A stretch of 64,000 nucleotides of DNA from Limnohabitans sp. WS1. GTDB taxonomy: Bacteria > Pseudomonadota > Gammaproteobacteria > Burkholderiales > Burkholderiaceae_C. The first letter of the stretch is position 1; each line of letters starts with the position of its first letter. The stretch spans positions 1-64,000 of the forward strand of contig NZ_NERU01000018.1 in the NCBI RefSeq assembly GCF_003063265.1, read 5' to 3'. Made by a program: the position numbers and the translations under genes. Under the pieces are notes generated by a model. That model did no database searches. It saw nothing but the letters and a program-made list of their open reading frames with translations, and was not told the DNA's origin. Positions 43,433-53,301 of this stretch are shown piece after piece.

Positions 43433-45504
43433 GGTTTGGCAGCCGCTGCGGCGGCAGCAGCCCGTTGGGCAAATTCGGCCCTCAAGGCCTTGAGCTTTTC
43501 GCGCGGGTCTTCACGCACCGTGTTTTCGTCCAGCCGCATTTCAGCAATGAAGCGGCTGGGCAGGGCGGCCACGGTTTCGCGTCCTTTTTTGCGGCGCTTG
43601 GTCCAGCTCACCGCCAAGCTGCGCTGGGCGCGGGTGATGCCCACGTACATCAGGCGTCGCTCTTCTTGCAGGCGCAGCAAAATGCCTTCTTGGTTTGCCC
43701 CGTCGGTGGCATCGTCGTCACCCAGCTTGAAAGGCAGCAGGCCTTCGTTCACACCCACCAGCATCACATGCGGCCACTCCAGACCCTTGGAGGCGTGCAG
43801 GGTGGACAGCGTGACCACGTTTTGGTCTTTTTCCCGTTCGCTCAGGGTCGAAATGAGCGAAATGGTTTGTGCCACGTCCAGCAAGTTTTTGATCTCTGTG
43901 GCCTGGGCTCCCGTGGCGTCGTCGATCTCACCACCGCAGCGACCGGCCATCCAGTCGCAAAACTCCAGCACGTTGGTCCAGCGGGCTGAGGCCACTTTTT
44001 CGTTGTCTTCACCGTCGTAGAGGTGCGATTCGTAGCCAATCTCTTTGAGCCACTCCAGCAAAAAGGCCAACGCGTCGGTCTTGCCCAGGGTTTGGCGGGC
44101 GCGGTGCTCCAGGTCATTGATGTAGCGGCCAAACTCGTGCAAGCCCGCCACCGCCCGGGCATTGACGGCGCTGGGCAGGCTGCCGGCAAACAGGGCCTCG
44201 AACAGGCTGAGTTTGTATTGCGTGGCAAAAGTGCCCAGTTGCCCCAGCGTCTGGTGGCCAATGCCACGTTTGGGGCTGGTGATGGCGCGCAAAAACGCCG
44301 GGTCGTCGTCGTTGTTGATCCACAGGCGAAACCAGGCGCACAGATCCTTGATTTCGGCCTTGTCAAAAAAGCTCTGCCCACCCGAGACCTTGTAGGGGAT
44401 GTTGGCGCGGCGCAGGGCTTGTTCAAACGGCCTTGCCATGTGGTTGGCGCGGTACAAGATGGCGAAGTCCTTGAACTCGCGGTGCTTGGATTCGAGCGAA
44501 TGCCCGCTGCGGATGGATTGGATGCGGGCAATCGCCCGGTCGGCTTCGTGTTCTTCGTTCACCGCCTCGTTCAGGCGCACGGGTTCGCCCTCGCCCAACT
44601 CCGAAAACAAGGTTTTGGGAAACAGCTTGGGGTTGGGCTGGATCACGTTGTTGGCCGCCCGCAAGATGGCGCTGGTGGAGCGGTAGTTTTGCTCCAGCTT
44701 GATCACTTTGAGCTGCGGAAAATCCACCGGCAAGCGCTTGAGGTTGTCCAGCGTCGCGCCGCGCCAGCCGTAAATGGACTGGTCATCGTCACCCACCGCC
44801 GTGAAGCGGGCCCGCTCGCCCACCAGGTGTTTGAGCACCTCGTACTGGGTGGCGTTGGTGTCTTGGTACTCGTCCACCAGCACATGGCCCATCTTGGCTT
44901 GCCAGCGCTCGCGCACCTCAGGGTACTCGGCGAGCAGCTTCAGGGGCATGCCGATCAGGTCGTCAAAGTCCACGCTCTGGTAAGCGGTCAGCCGCTCTTG
45001 GTACAGCGCCATGATGCGGGCGATCACCCGGGCGTTGTCGTCGGGGGCCTGGGCTGCGGCCTGCTCGGCGTTCAGCCCCATGTTTTTCCACAGGCTGATG
45101 GTCCACTGCCACTGGCGTGCGGTGGCCGCGTCGGTGGTGCCGCCACAGTCTTTCAGGATGCTGGTCACGTCGTCTGCGTCCATGATGCTGAACTGCGGCT
45201 TGAGCCCCAGCACCGCGCCGTCTTCGCGCATGATGCGCACGCCCAAGGCGTGAAAGGTGCAGATCAGCACATCTTTGGCGGCACGGCCAATGAGCTGTTT
45301 GGCCCGCTCGCGCATTTCGGCAGCGGCCTTGTTGGTGAAAGTGATGGCGGCGATGCGCTTGGGCTCCAGCCCCGCTTCGATCAAGCGACCGATCTTGTGT
45401 GTGATCACCCGTGTCTTGCCCGAACCTGCTCCGGCCAGCACCAGGCAGGGGCCGGAGACATAGTTCACGGCGTCGAGTTGGGCGTTGTTGAGTCCGGCTG
45501 ACAT
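43429..45504 (-). CDS. rep: Rep-type ATP-dependent DNA helicase (UvrD/Rep superfamily 1A)
   Basis: This 3'-to-5' DNA helicase has 691 residues. Walker A is AGAGSGKTRV (24-33), and the other helicase motifs are ITFTNKAAAEMRERA, VDEYQDTN, GDDDQSIYGWRGA, LEQNYRST and LSTLHASKGLEW. The start MSAGLNNAQLDAVNY at 45504 fits Rep; a longer frame to 45612 adds unrelated sequence. Rep removes proteins ahead of replication forks. The C-terminus is a short alanine run. UvrD is the alternative, but length and start favour Rep. Confidence 0.9.
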   Translation of the reverse strand: MSAGLNNAQLDAVNYVSGPCLVLAGAGSGKTRVITHKIGRLIEAGLEPKRIAAITFTNKAAAEMRERAKQLIGRAAKDVLICTFHALGVRIMREDGAVLGLKPQFSIMDADDVTSILKDCGGTTDAATARQWQWTISLWKNMGLNAEQAAAQAPDDNARVIARIMALYQERLTAYQSVDFDDLIGMPLKLLAEYPEVRERWQAKMGHVLVDEYQDTNATQYEVLKHLVGERARFTAVGDDDQSIYGWRGATLDNLKRLPVDFPQLKVIKLEQNYRSTSAILRAANNVIQPNPKLFPKTLFSELGEGEPVRLNEAVNEEHEADRAIARIQSIRSGHSLESKHREFKDFAILYRANHMARPFEQALRRANIPYKVSGGQSFFDKAEIKDLCAWFRLWINNDDDPAFLRAITSPKRGIGHQTLGQLGTFATQYKLSLFEALFAGSLPSAVNARAVAGLHEFGRYINDLEHRARQTLGKTDALAFLLEWLKEIGYESHLYDGEDNEKVASARWTNVLEFCDWMAGRCGGEIDDATGAQATEIKNLLDVAQTISLISTLSEREKDQNVVTLSTLHASKGLEWPHVMLVGVNEGLLPFKLGDDDATDGANQEGILLRLQEERRLMYVGITRAQRSLAVSWTKRRKKGRETVAALPSRFIAEMRLDENTVREDPREKLKALRAEFAQRAAAAAAAAKP

Positions 45505-45691
45505 GGGAAAGTGGGCGATCAGGGCAAAGCAGATCATCATAGCGCCTGACTTGGCGTGTGCCATGGCGAAGCTTGGGCGGCCTTTGGAGGGTGAGGGATG
45601 GTCGCGGGTCACGGTCAGGCGGACATGAACTTGTCCGCACTGCGACGGGCGTGGGCCCTGGTGACTACTGGTTTACCCCGACAATTGACGC

Positions 45692-46660
45692 ATGCTTGAA
45701 ATTTTGCGTGTCACTTTTCCCTTTTTTGCCCTGGTCTTGTGTGGCTACGCGGCTGCCCGGCTGCGGCTTTTGCCCCTAGAGGCCATTCCTGGCCTGAACG
45801 GTTTTGTGTTGTTTTTTGCGCTGCCTTGCATGTTGTTTCGCTTCGGGTCGGGCACGCCCATTGCGCAGTTGCTCGATGCTGGGGTGTTTTTCACCTATTT
45901 GTTTTGCGCCTTGGTGGTGGTGGGTTTCAGCATCGCCATCAGTTTGAACGCCCGCATTCGCTGGAACGATGCTTCTTTGGGCGCGCTGGTGGCCGCATTT
46001 CCCAACACCGGCTTCATGGGTGTGCCCCTGCTGGTGGCTTTGCTGGGTGCGCAGGCGGTGGGCACGGCCATTGTGACCATTGTGGTGGACTTGGTGATCA
46101 CCTCGTCTTTGTGTGTAGCGCTCTCGCGCATGGATGCGGCGGGCGAGCACGGTGCGGCGGTGGCCGCTCGAAAGGCCTTGGTCGGCGTGCTGCGCAACCC
46201 CATGCCCTGGGCGATTAGTTTGGGCGCAGCGTTTTCTTTTTGGAACCTGGAGCTGCTGGGGCCCGTGGCCAAAACGGTGGATTTGCTGGCGGACGCCGCA
46301 TCGCCGGTGGCCTTGTTCACCATTGGTGCCGTGTTGGCCCGATCTGCCATGTTGGCGCACGAACAGGAGGGGGAGCCCTTGCGGACAGCCGATTATTTGC
46401 CCATTGCCTTGGTCAAGTTGGTTTTGCATCCGGTGTTGGTCTTGCTGGTGGGTATGACGGCCATCCAGTTGGGTGTGCAAATCACGGCCTTGGCGCTGCA
46501 AGTGATGGTGTTGGTGGCGGCTTTGCCCAGCGCGAGCAATGTGTCCTTGTTGGCCGAGCGACTGGGCGCTGACAACGGTCGCATTGCGCGCATCATTTTG
46601 GTGACCACCGCTGCGGCGTTCTTGACCTTTTCAGGGGCGGTGGCGTTTTTCAAAATGTAG
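45692..46660 (+). CDS. AEC-family transporter (auxin efflux carrier-like)
   Basis: The 322-residue inner-membrane protein has about ten hydrophobic segments in two halves. Indicators are FVLFFALPCMLFRFGSG, the conserved FPNTGFMGVPLLVALLG, and ALPSASNVSLLAERLG in the last third, all usual in bacterial AEC permeases for organic acids such as malate or malonate. The substrate is not deducible. It is divergent from rep and convergent with priA. Confidence 0.87.
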   Translation: MLEILRVTFPFFALVLCGYAAARLRLLPLEAIPGLNGFVLFFALPCMLFRFGSGTPIAQLLDAGVFFTYLFCALVVVGFSIAISLNARIRWNDASLGALVAAFPNTGFMGVPLLVALLGAQAVGTAIVTIVVDLVITSSLCVALSRMDAAGEHGAAVAARKALVGVLRNPMPWAISLGAAFSFWNLELLGPVAKTVDLLADAASPVALFTIGAVLARSAMLAHEQEGEPLRTADYLPIALVKLVLHPVLVLLVGMTAIQLGVQITALALQVMVLVAALPSASNVSLLAERLGADNGRIARIILVTTAAAFLTFSGAVAFFKM

Positions 46661-46747
46661 CGCTCAGTGTCGAGGGCGCAACGGCCCGGGTCGGCAAAAA
46701 AGGGTGCCAGTCCGGCCCACGAAGCGAGTATCGTGCGCCCTTTTCCT

Positions 46748-48853
46748 TCATATGGACTGCGGGTCCACATCCACCAGCCAGCGGATCACGCCTTTGTGTT
46801 CGGGCTGGCTTCGCACTTGATGCAGCACGCCGTGCAGGTGCCAAAGCATTTTTTGCAGGGCCATGCGGTTGGGGCTTTCCAGCAGCATTTGGGCGCGTTC
46901 GACATCGGCCACGCGTTGCATGCTCATGGGCACTGCGGGATAAATGCTCACTTGCTGCACCAAGTCGGCTGTGGCGGGGTCGGCGTTCAGCTGTGATTGC
47001 AGTGTCTCGCGGGATGCGTTGAGCAGAGCCTGGGCGACCTCTTGGGTGCGGGCGTCGGCACGCAGCAGGGCTTGGTGGCTGATGGGGGGCAGGTCCGCGG
47101 CGGTGCGTTCGGTCAGTTCGCTGGCCGCAAAGGCGGGGTAGTCGTGTTTTTTAAGGGCCTCAAACAGCGGGTGTGTGGGGTGAAAGGTCTGCACCCACAT
47201 TTCACTGCTGGCGCTTTGAGCGGCGTTGCGACCGGCGCGACCTGCCGCCTGCATGAGCAGCGCAAACAAGCGCTCGGGTGCCCGAAAGTCGCTCGAAAAC
47301 AGCGCCGTGTCGGGGTTGACGGCCGCCACCAAGGTGATGTGACGAAAGTCGTGCCCTTTGGCGATCATTTGTGTGCCCACCAACACATCGACTTGACCCG
47401 AATGGACTTGGGCCAGCTGACTTTCCAGGGCACCTTTGAGGCGCGTGCTGTCGGCGTCAATGCGGGCGATGCGCACGGGGCTGCCGTCGGGGCGCAAGAC
47501 GTGCGCCAGCAATTGCCCCAAGTGTTCTTCGAGTTGTTCGGTGCCTCGGCCAATGGGCGCGATGTCGGCATTGCCGCACTCGGGGCAGGCCCGGGGCACG
47601 CGTTCCGTCAGGCCGCAGTGGTGGCAGCGCAGGGTGCGGTCGATTTTGTGGAACACCCGAAAAGCGCTGCAGTGCTTGCACTCGCTTTTCCAGCCGCAGT
47701 CGGCGCAGTGCAGCACGGGCGCATAACCCCTGCGGTTGAGCAGCAGCATGCATTGCTCACCGCGCTCGACCCGCTCTTGGATGGCCGCCACCAACGGGGC
47801 TGACAACACGGTGCGGCGGGGCTGTTTGTTCATGTCGACCCGGCGTACTTTGGGCAAAACGCCTGTGCCTATTCGGGAGGGCATCAGCAGGCGCTGGTAA
47901 CGGCCGCCTGGATCGTCCTGCGTAGCCGAGCGGCTGAGGTGCCAGCTTTCGAGCGAGGGCGTGGCCGAGGCCAGCAGCACGGTGGCGTTTTGCAGCCTGC
48001 CCCGGTACACCGCCAAGTCGCGGGCCGAGTAGCGTGCGCCTTCTTGCTGTTTGTAGCTGGGGTCGTGTTCTTCGTCGACCACAATGAGTTTCAGGCGCGG
48101 TATGGACGCAAAAATGGCCATGCGTGTGCCCAGCACGATGCGGGCGTGGCCCGCGTGTGCGGCCAACCAGGCTTTGAGGCGCTGGGCGGGTGTCATGCCA
48201 CTGTGCATGGACACCACCGCCCGCGCCCCAAAGCGGGCTTGCACCCGTTCTTCAAGTTGTGGGGTGAGGTTGATCTCGGGCACCATCAGCAGAGCCTGGG
48301 CCTGCGGGTCGGCCGCCAGCATGCCTTGCACGGCCTGTAAATACACTTCGGTCTTGCCGCTGCCGGTGCTGCCAAACAGCAAAAAAGGACCCTTACCCAA
48401 AGCCATTTGGTCCAGCACCATGGTTTGTTCGGTCGACAGGCTGGGGCTGGGGGCCGTTTGCACGGAGCGTTCGGTGACTTGCTTTTTCAGGCGACGTGCC
48501 AATTGTTCGGGTGTCAGGTCACGCAACTGTGGGGGCAGGGCCGACAGGGCCACTTCGCCCAAAGACCGTTGGTAGTACTGGGCTGAAAACTGCACCAATT
48601 GACGCCAGGGTTCGTCGAGGGGCGGCAAGCCATCGAGCACGCTGATCACCTCGCGAATGGCCGACGACGCCATGCCTTCAGGGGGTGAGGCATGGACTTT
48701 CCAAACCACGCCAAGCACGTTGCGCTGCCCCAAAGGAACCCGCACAAGCTGTCCTGGTTGAACGGCTTGGGTGCACCGATAGCTCAGCAATCCGCCGATC
48801 TGGCTGTGGGCGGGTGTTTGAACGGCCGTGTCGATCCAGAAAGAAGCAGGCAC
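46748..48853 (-). CDS. priA: Primosomal protein N' (replication restart helicase PriA)
   Basis: The 701-residue helicase reloads the replisome at stalled forks. It has an N-terminal DNA-binding domain (GLLSYRCTQAVQPGQLVRVPLG), Walker A GSTGSGKTE, DEEH box VVDEEHDPSYKQQEG, and a zinc region with eight cysteines (CADCGWKSECKHC, CHHC, CPECG). Its C-terminal helicase half contains DVLVGTQMIAKGHDF and QAAGRAGR. Length is normal. It is convergent with the AEC gene and separated by 419 bases from hemE. Confidence 0.93.
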   Translation of the reverse strand: MPASFWIDTAVQTPAHSQIGGLLSYRCTQAVQPGQLVRVPLGQRNVLGVVWKVHASPPEGMASSAIREVISVLDGLPPLDEPWRQLVQFSAQYYQRSLGEVALSALPPQLRDLTPEQLARRLKKQVTERSVQTAPSPSLSTEQTMVLDQMALGKGPFLLFGSTGSGKTEVYLQAVQGMLAADPQAQALLMVPEINLTPQLEERVQARFGARAVVSMHSGMTPAQRLKAWLAAHAGHARIVLGTRMAIFASIPRLKLIVVDEEHDPSYKQQEGARYSARDLAVYRGRLQNATVLLASATPSLESWHLSRSATQDDPGGRYQRLLMPSRIGTGVLPKVRRVDMNKQPRRTVLSAPLVAAIQERVERGEQCMLLLNRRGYAPVLHCADCGWKSECKHCSAFRVFHKIDRTLRCHHCGLTERVPRACPECGNADIAPIGRGTEQLEEHLGQLLAHVLRPDGSPVRIARIDADSTRLKGALESQLAQVHSGQVDVLVGTQMIAKGHDFRHITLVAAVNPDTALFSSDFRAPERLFALLMQAAGRAGRNAAQSASSEMWVQTFHPTHPLFEALKKHDYPAFAASELTERTAADLPPISHQALLRADARTQEVAQALLNASRETLQSQLNADPATADLVQQVSIYPAVPMSMQRVADVERAQMLLESPNRMALQKMLWHLHGVLHQVRSQPEHKGVIRWLVDVDPQSI

Positions 48854-49230
48854 TTGGAATCCTGAGGTTTGAATGAATTTGAAAATTTTGATGGTTAAGA
48901 AAAGTCTCGAAAACGAGGCTAAGTGCTTGATTTCAAAGTGCTTTGAGGATGCTCCAGAAAATCTGTGGATAACTTTGTTGAAAACTTGTCATGAACCCCC
49001 TGAAACCCTTAAAAATCAAGGCTTTCAACAGATTGCTCACCCCGTGGGCATTTTAAATTTCATCAATAAAATCAACAACTTACGAATTTATGGTCTGTTG
49101 CGCAAGAGGGCATGAAAATTGAAAGATGATCAACTCACAAAGTCATATTTTGTGCATAAGTCAAGGCGATGGATCTTCTTTTTTTCACAAAAAAGCCAGA
49201 ACAACCGACTTTTCTGTGGTAATTTTTTTT
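48854..49230. other. AT-rich priA-hemE gap with DnaA-box-like sites
   Basis: This gap is strikingly AT-rich compared with its neighbours and has no credible gene. It contains a perfect DnaA box in reverse orientation (TGTGGATAA, 48964-48972) and a second fitting TTATnCACA (TGTGCATAA, 49151-49159). Between them are A/T runs such as ATTTTAAATTTCATCAATAA. A DnaA-controlled promoter or an origin-like element is possible, but no dnaA gene is in the window. Confidence 0.4.
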
Positions 49231-49269
49231 CCAAGGCCCAAGGCCCAAGGCCCAAGGCCCAAGGCCCAA
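49231..49269. repeat. Heptanucleotide tandem repeat CCAAGGC x5
   Basis: Five perfect tandem copies of CCAAGGC plus CCAA run from 49231 to 49269, ending four bases before the hemE stop codon (49273). The block is not coding. Copy number is likely to vary between strains. Confidence 0.9.
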
Positions 49270-49272
49270 CGT

Positions 49273-50385
49273 TCAACGCTGCCGCAATTTCCGCGAATGG
49301 CTGTGCACCGCCTCTACCAGCGCCGTCACATGCTCGGGCGGGGTGTATTGGCTGATGCCGTGGCCCAGGTTGAAGATGTGCGTGGGGCCGGTGGTGGTTT
49401 TGTCGGTGTGTGGTGTGCCAAAGCTGTCCAGCACGCGGTGCACCTCGGTGGCGATCTGCGCGGGGGGCGCAAACAAGATGTTGGGGTCGATGTTGCCTTG
49501 CAGCGCTTTGCCGAGGCCACCGACTTCGCCGCCTACCAGAGCCCGGGCGCGGCCCAGGTTCATGGTCCAGTCCAGACCCAGCACGTCGCAGTTCAGACCG
49601 GCCATCTCGGGCAGCCACAGGCCGCCGCCTTTGGTGAAGACGATGCTGGGGATGCGCTGGCCGTTGTGCTCGGTCTTCAATTGGCTCAGAACGCGGGCCG
49701 TGTAAGCCAGGCTGAATTGCTGGAACGCGCCATCGGCCAACACGCCACCCCAGCTGTCAAAAATCATGGCTGCTTGCGCACCAGCTTCGATTTGGGTGTT
49801 CAGGTACAGGGCCACGGCATCGGCGTTGATTTCCAGAATGCGGTGCATCAGGTCAGGGCGGCTGTACATCAGGGTCTTCACATGCCGGTAGTCGTCAGAG
49901 CCTGCGCCCTCGACCATGTAGCAAGCCAGCGTCCAGGGGCTGCCGGAAAAACCGATCAGCGGCACGCGGCCGTTGAGCGCCTTGCGGATGCTGGTGACCG
50001 CGTCGAACACATAGCGCAGCTTGTTCATGTCGGGCACGGCCAACTCGGCCACGGCCGCTTCGTCGCGCACGTTCTTGGCAAAACGCGGGCCTTCGCCCTG
50101 GGCAAAGGACAGGCCCAAGCCCATGGCGTCGGGCACGGTGAGGATGTCGCTGAACAAGATGGAGGCATCGAGCGGGTAACGATCGAGTGGCTGGAGCGTG
50201 ACTTCGGTGGCGTAGTCGACGTTGGTGGCCAGGCCCATGAAGCTGCCGGCCTTGGCGCGGGTGGCGCAGTACTCGGGCAAATAGCGGCCAGCTTGGCGCA
50301 TGAGCCAGACGGGGGTGTGGTCGGTGGCCTGGCGCAGGCAAGCGCGAAGGAAGGTGTCGTTTTGCAGGGGGGCGAATGAGCTCAT
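49273..50385 (-). CDS. hemE: Uroporphyrinogen decarboxylase HemE
   Basis: It converts uroporphyrinogen III to coproporphyrinogen III in heme synthesis. The 370-residue protein begins [19 protein letters not shown] and has the signature [13 protein letters not shown], the catalytic Asp in [37 protein letters not shown], and the C-terminal [16 protein letters not shown]. The start at 50385 fits HemE; a longer frame to 50532 adds unrelated residues. It is encoded upstream of priA on the same strand, a common order in related genomes. Confidence 0.95.
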   Translation of the reverse strand: MSSFAPLQNDTFLRACLRQATDHTPVWLMRQAGRYLPEYCATRAKAGSFMGLATNVDYATEVTLQPLDRYPLDASILFSDILTVPDAMGLGLSFAQGEGPRFAKNVRDEAAVAELAVPDMNKLRYVFDAVTSIRKALNGRVPLIGFSGSPWTLACYMVEGAGSDDYRHVKTLMYSRPDLMHRILEINADAVALYLNTQIEAGAQAAMIFDSWGGVLADGAFQQFSLAYTARVLSQLKTEHNGQRIPSIVFTKGGGLWLPEMAGLNCDVLGLDWTMNLGRARALVGGEVGGLGKALQGNIDPNILFAPPAQIATEVHRVLDSFGTPHTDKTTTGPTHIFNLGHGISQYTPPEHVTALVEAVHSHSRKLRQR

Positions 50386-50475
50386 GCCCTTATTGTGGCA
50401 GGCCCAGGCCGGGGTTTTCGGCGTCTCTGGCAGGGGCGTCCGCGAGGAGGTGCTCATACCCATGATGGATCCTGC

Positions 50476-50631
50476 CCTGTGAAGTTTGAAGTGAAAAACG
50501 GGTCTTTCCCCTGCGATCACCGGCGCTGTCATTGTGGGAGCCCCGCCCTCGGGGCGATGGGGGGTGGTCTGAGAGACGTCATCGCGGGGAGGGTGTCGCT
50601 TTTACAAAAACGTTCATTCAAACATCATCGG
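50476..50631. repeat. REPIN-like unit, copy 1
   Basis: This 156-bp unit closely matches copy 2 at 50651. It contains GCGATCACCGGCGCTGTC, a GTGGGAGCCC block as in Pseudomonas-type REP sequences, and inverted arms GCCCTCGGGGCGATG and ATCGCGGGGAGGG that can fold. It ends with TTTTACAAAAACGTTCATTC, which is identical in both copies. No coding frame is supported. Confidence 0.7.
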
Positions 50632-50650
50632 AAATCTTGATGGTGCTGTT

Positions 50651-50806
50651 CCTGTGAGGTTTGCATGGCAAGGCCGGTCTTCTCACTGCGATCACCGGCG
50701 CTGTCCGTGTGGGAGCCCAGCCCTCGGGGCGATGCGTGATGGTCTGTGAGGTGCCATCGCGGCGAGGGCGTCACTTTTACAAAAACGTTCATTCAAACAT
50801 CATCGG
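50651..50806. repeat. REPIN-like unit, copy 2
   Basis: This second 156-bp unit is in the same orientation, 19 bases after copy 1 (period 175). The arms GCCCTCGGGGCGATG (50730-50744) and CATCGCGGCGAGGGC (50755-50769) pair with two mismatches, giving a hairpin of REPIN type. The unit ends 38 bases before the dsbD-like stop codon. Confidence 0.7.
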
Positions 50807-50844
50807 GCCGGATCGGGAGGGGCTATTTGGAAAGTATGGGCAGC

Positions 50845-53211
50845 TCAACGAGCCGGAAGTCCTTGCAAGGCGGTTTGCACTTCGGCCACGCTGGGCAGCT
50901 CCGACAAGAGCACGGGCGCACGGCCGGGGGCGTACAGCGCATAGACCGGCACGCCGCTGCGACCCAGCGCCGTGAGCGCCTGCGTGATGGCCGGGTCGCG
51001 CCGTGTCCAGTCGGCCCGCATCAGCACCACTTGCCGTTCCGCAAAGTCGGCCAGCACACGGGCATCGGCCAGCGTGGTTTTTTTGTTGTATTGGCAAGTC
51101 ACGCACCATGCGGCGGTGAAATCCACAAACACTGGGCGGCCTGCGGCCAGCTGGGCTTGCACGGTAGTTTCAGACCAAGGTTGCCAAGTGGTAGCGTTGG
51201 CGCTGGACAAGGTGCCGGGTGCGGTTTGGCTGGCGCTGGTGTTGCTGGCAAGTGGCTCAGCAGGCGTTTCACGCAAAGCCAGTGGCAACCAACTGCTGCC
51301 CAGCCACAGCAAGGCGGCCAGGGCCACGCCACTCAAAACCCAACGCGTGCGACCGCTCAAGCCCAGGGCCCACACCAGCCAAGCGACCGTGAGCAACAAG
51401 GCCAGCAGGCTGCTCGCCCCGTCGATGCCGGTTTGTTGACCCAGAACCCACAGCAACCAAATGACGGTGGCAAACATCGGAAAAGCCATGGCTTGGCGGA
51501 AAGTCTCCATCCAAGCCCCAGGGCGCGGCAGAGCGCGGGCCATGCCCGGCCACCAGCTGGCCGCCAGATAGGGCAAAGCCATGCCCACGCCCATGGCAGC
51601 AAACACCAGCAGGGCTTGCCACACGGGCAGCGCAATCGCCAGGCCCAGCGAGGCCCCCATGAAGGGCGCGGTGCAGGGTGAGGCCACGGCCACGGCCAGC
51701 ACGCCCGACAAACCGGCGTTCACCGTGGGGTGTCGGCTTTGCAGCGTGGCCAGACTGCTGGGCAGCATCTGCCCAAATTCAAAAACGCCCGCGAGGTTCA
51801 GGCCCAGCAGGGTGAACAAAAGCGCCAGGCCCGCCACCACCGGGGGCGACTGCAGTTGAAAGCCCCAGCCCAATTGTTCGCCTGCAGCCCGCAAGGTCAG
51901 CATCAGGCCGCCCAGCAGCATGAACGACAGCACCACACCCACGGTGTAGGCCATGCCTGCTGCGCGGTGTTGGGCCTGCGAGGTGTCGGCTTGCGCAAAA
52001 CCCATGACTTTGATGGCCAGCACGGGAAACACGCAGGGCATGAGGTTGAGCAAGAACCCGCCGACCAAGGCCCCCAAAACGGCCAGCGTCAGGCCCAGAG
52101 CGGTGGTGCTGGAGGCCGCTGGCTTTTGCGCCGCGCTGGCGTTGTCGGCCAGCGCCTTGGCCAATGCGGGCGAAATCTCAGCGGGCGCGGTTTGGGCCAG
52201 TGCTGGCCAAGTGCCTTGCACAGGCGTTTCGATGTCAAAAGCCGGGGCTTTGGGCGCAGACTCCGGTCCAGCTGCGATCACCCAGCGCATCGATGTCGGG
52301 CTGTCGCCACGTTCTTCAGACACCGGAATCTGGGCGCTCCAAACCGCGCCTTGCCAGCTTTGTGTCCAGTCTTTGCCCTGCACGGCCGCGTTGTGCACCA
52401 CGTTGGGGGTGACCGGGAAGGCGCTCAAGGTCTGGCCGCGCCAGCCCACAGGCAGGCCGTGCACGCGCAGACTGATTTGTTTGGCGTCAGCGGACAAAGT
52501 GGCTTGGCCACCTGTGATCCAAGTGCCGCCTTGTTGCAGCTGAGGCAGGGCTTGGGGGCTGAGTTTTTGGGCTGTTTCAAACCCGGCCGCATCGGTTTTT
52601 TGTGGCGCGGCAGAGCTCAGCTGCAAGCTGAAACGGCCTTCTTGCGGGATGCATTCCTGGCGGCAGACCAGCCATTCGGCCTGCAAGCCCAGGGTCAGGG
52701 GTCCACTGTCCGGGAAGCGAAAGTCGGCCCCTACCGTCACGGGCACGGTCAGCAGCAAACGGCCTTCGTAGCCGTAGTTGGCCAAGGTGCCGATGGGGAT
52801 TTTTTTGGGCAGCGGCCAGGCCATCTCACCCGCTTGCAAACCCGCAGGCAGCTGCCACTGCAGCCGCGTGGGCAAGCCCGAGTCGCCGGGGTTTTGCCAA
52901 TAGGTGTGCCAGTGCGGCTGATGCTCGATCTGCAGGCCCAACCAAAACGTTTGCCCGGCGCGAATGCCCTCGGGGGCGTGCACCCGCAATTCGGCCCGTA
53001 CTTGGTCGGTCTTGACCACATGGCTGTTACCGCCGAGCAAGGCGGCCGTGCCCGGGGTGCTGGCCGTTACGGACTTGGACGAAAACAAGGGGCCGGTTTG
53101 TGCATGGCCGGGCAGCGGAGCCCACAAAAGGGTGCTCAGCCCCAGTCCCACCAGACCCACCCCCCAGCTTTGAACAGTGGCCCAGCCACGCGAGAACACC
53201 GAAACTTTCAC
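50845..53211 (-). CDS. dsbD: Thiol:disulfide interchange protein, DsbD/ScsB-type
   Basis: It passes electrons from cytoplasmic thioredoxin to periplasmic thiols. The 788-residue protein has a signal peptide (to about GHAQ), a long periplasmic beta domain with a redox pair VCRQEC (near 180), and a central membrane block with the conserved cysteines LMPCVFPV and ASPCTAPFMG. A C-terminal thioredoxin-like domain carries WCVTC. It is longer than typical DsbD (about 565-600) because of the N-terminal domain, which points to the ScsB-like branch. It is divergent from the creatininase gene. The symbol is used in the broad sense. Confidence 0.87.
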   Translation of the reverse strand: MKVSVFSRGWATVQSWGVGLVGLGLSTLLWAPLPGHAQTGPLFSSKSVTASTPGTAALLGGNSHVVKTDQVRAELRVHAPEGIRAGQTFWLGLQIEHQPHWHTYWQNPGDSGLPTRLQWQLPAGLQAGEMAWPLPKKIPIGTLANYGYEGRLLLTVPVTVGADFRFPDSGPLTLGLQAEWLVCRQECIPQEGRFSLQLSSAAPQKTDAAGFETAQKLSPQALPQLQQGGTWITGGQATLSADAKQISLRVHGLPVGWRGQTLSAFPVTPNVVHNAAVQGKDWTQSWQGAVWSAQIPVSEERGDSPTSMRWVIAAGPESAPKAPAFDIETPVQGTWPALAQTAPAEISPALAKALADNASAAQKPAASSTTALGLTLAVLGALVGGFLLNLMPCVFPVLAIKVMGFAQADTSQAQHRAAGMAYTVGVVLSFMLLGGLMLTLRAAGEQLGWGFQLQSPPVVAGLALLFTLLGLNLAGVFEFGQMLPSSLATLQSRHPTVNAGLSGVLAVAVASPCTAPFMGASLGLAIALPVWQALLVFAAMGVGMALPYLAASWWPGMARALPRPGAWMETFRQAMAFPMFATVIWLLWVLGQQTGIDGASSLLALLLTVAWLVWALGLSGRTRWVLSGVALAALLWLGSSWLPLALRETPAEPLASNTSASQTAPGTLSSANATTWQPWSETTVQAQLAAGRPVFVDFTAAWCVTCQYNKKTTLADARVLADFAERQVVLMRADWTRRDPAITQALTALGRSGVPVYALYAPGRAPVLLSELPSVAEVQTALQGLPAR

Positions 53212-53301
53212 GCCAATCCTTCTTTCTGACCCCCAACGCCTCGTGCGGGGGGCTCTTCATCACAATTCGAAAGGCACTGTACACGCCCGGGCTCCATTAA
53301 G

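Noticed and set aside
48854..49230. Calling a replication origin outright
   Set aside because: Only two DnaA-like boxes are clear and dnaA/dnaN are not in the window, so it is kept as a hypothesis.
50476..50806. Possible CRISPR array
   Set aside because: There are only two long units with no spacers of regular length and no cas genes nearby.
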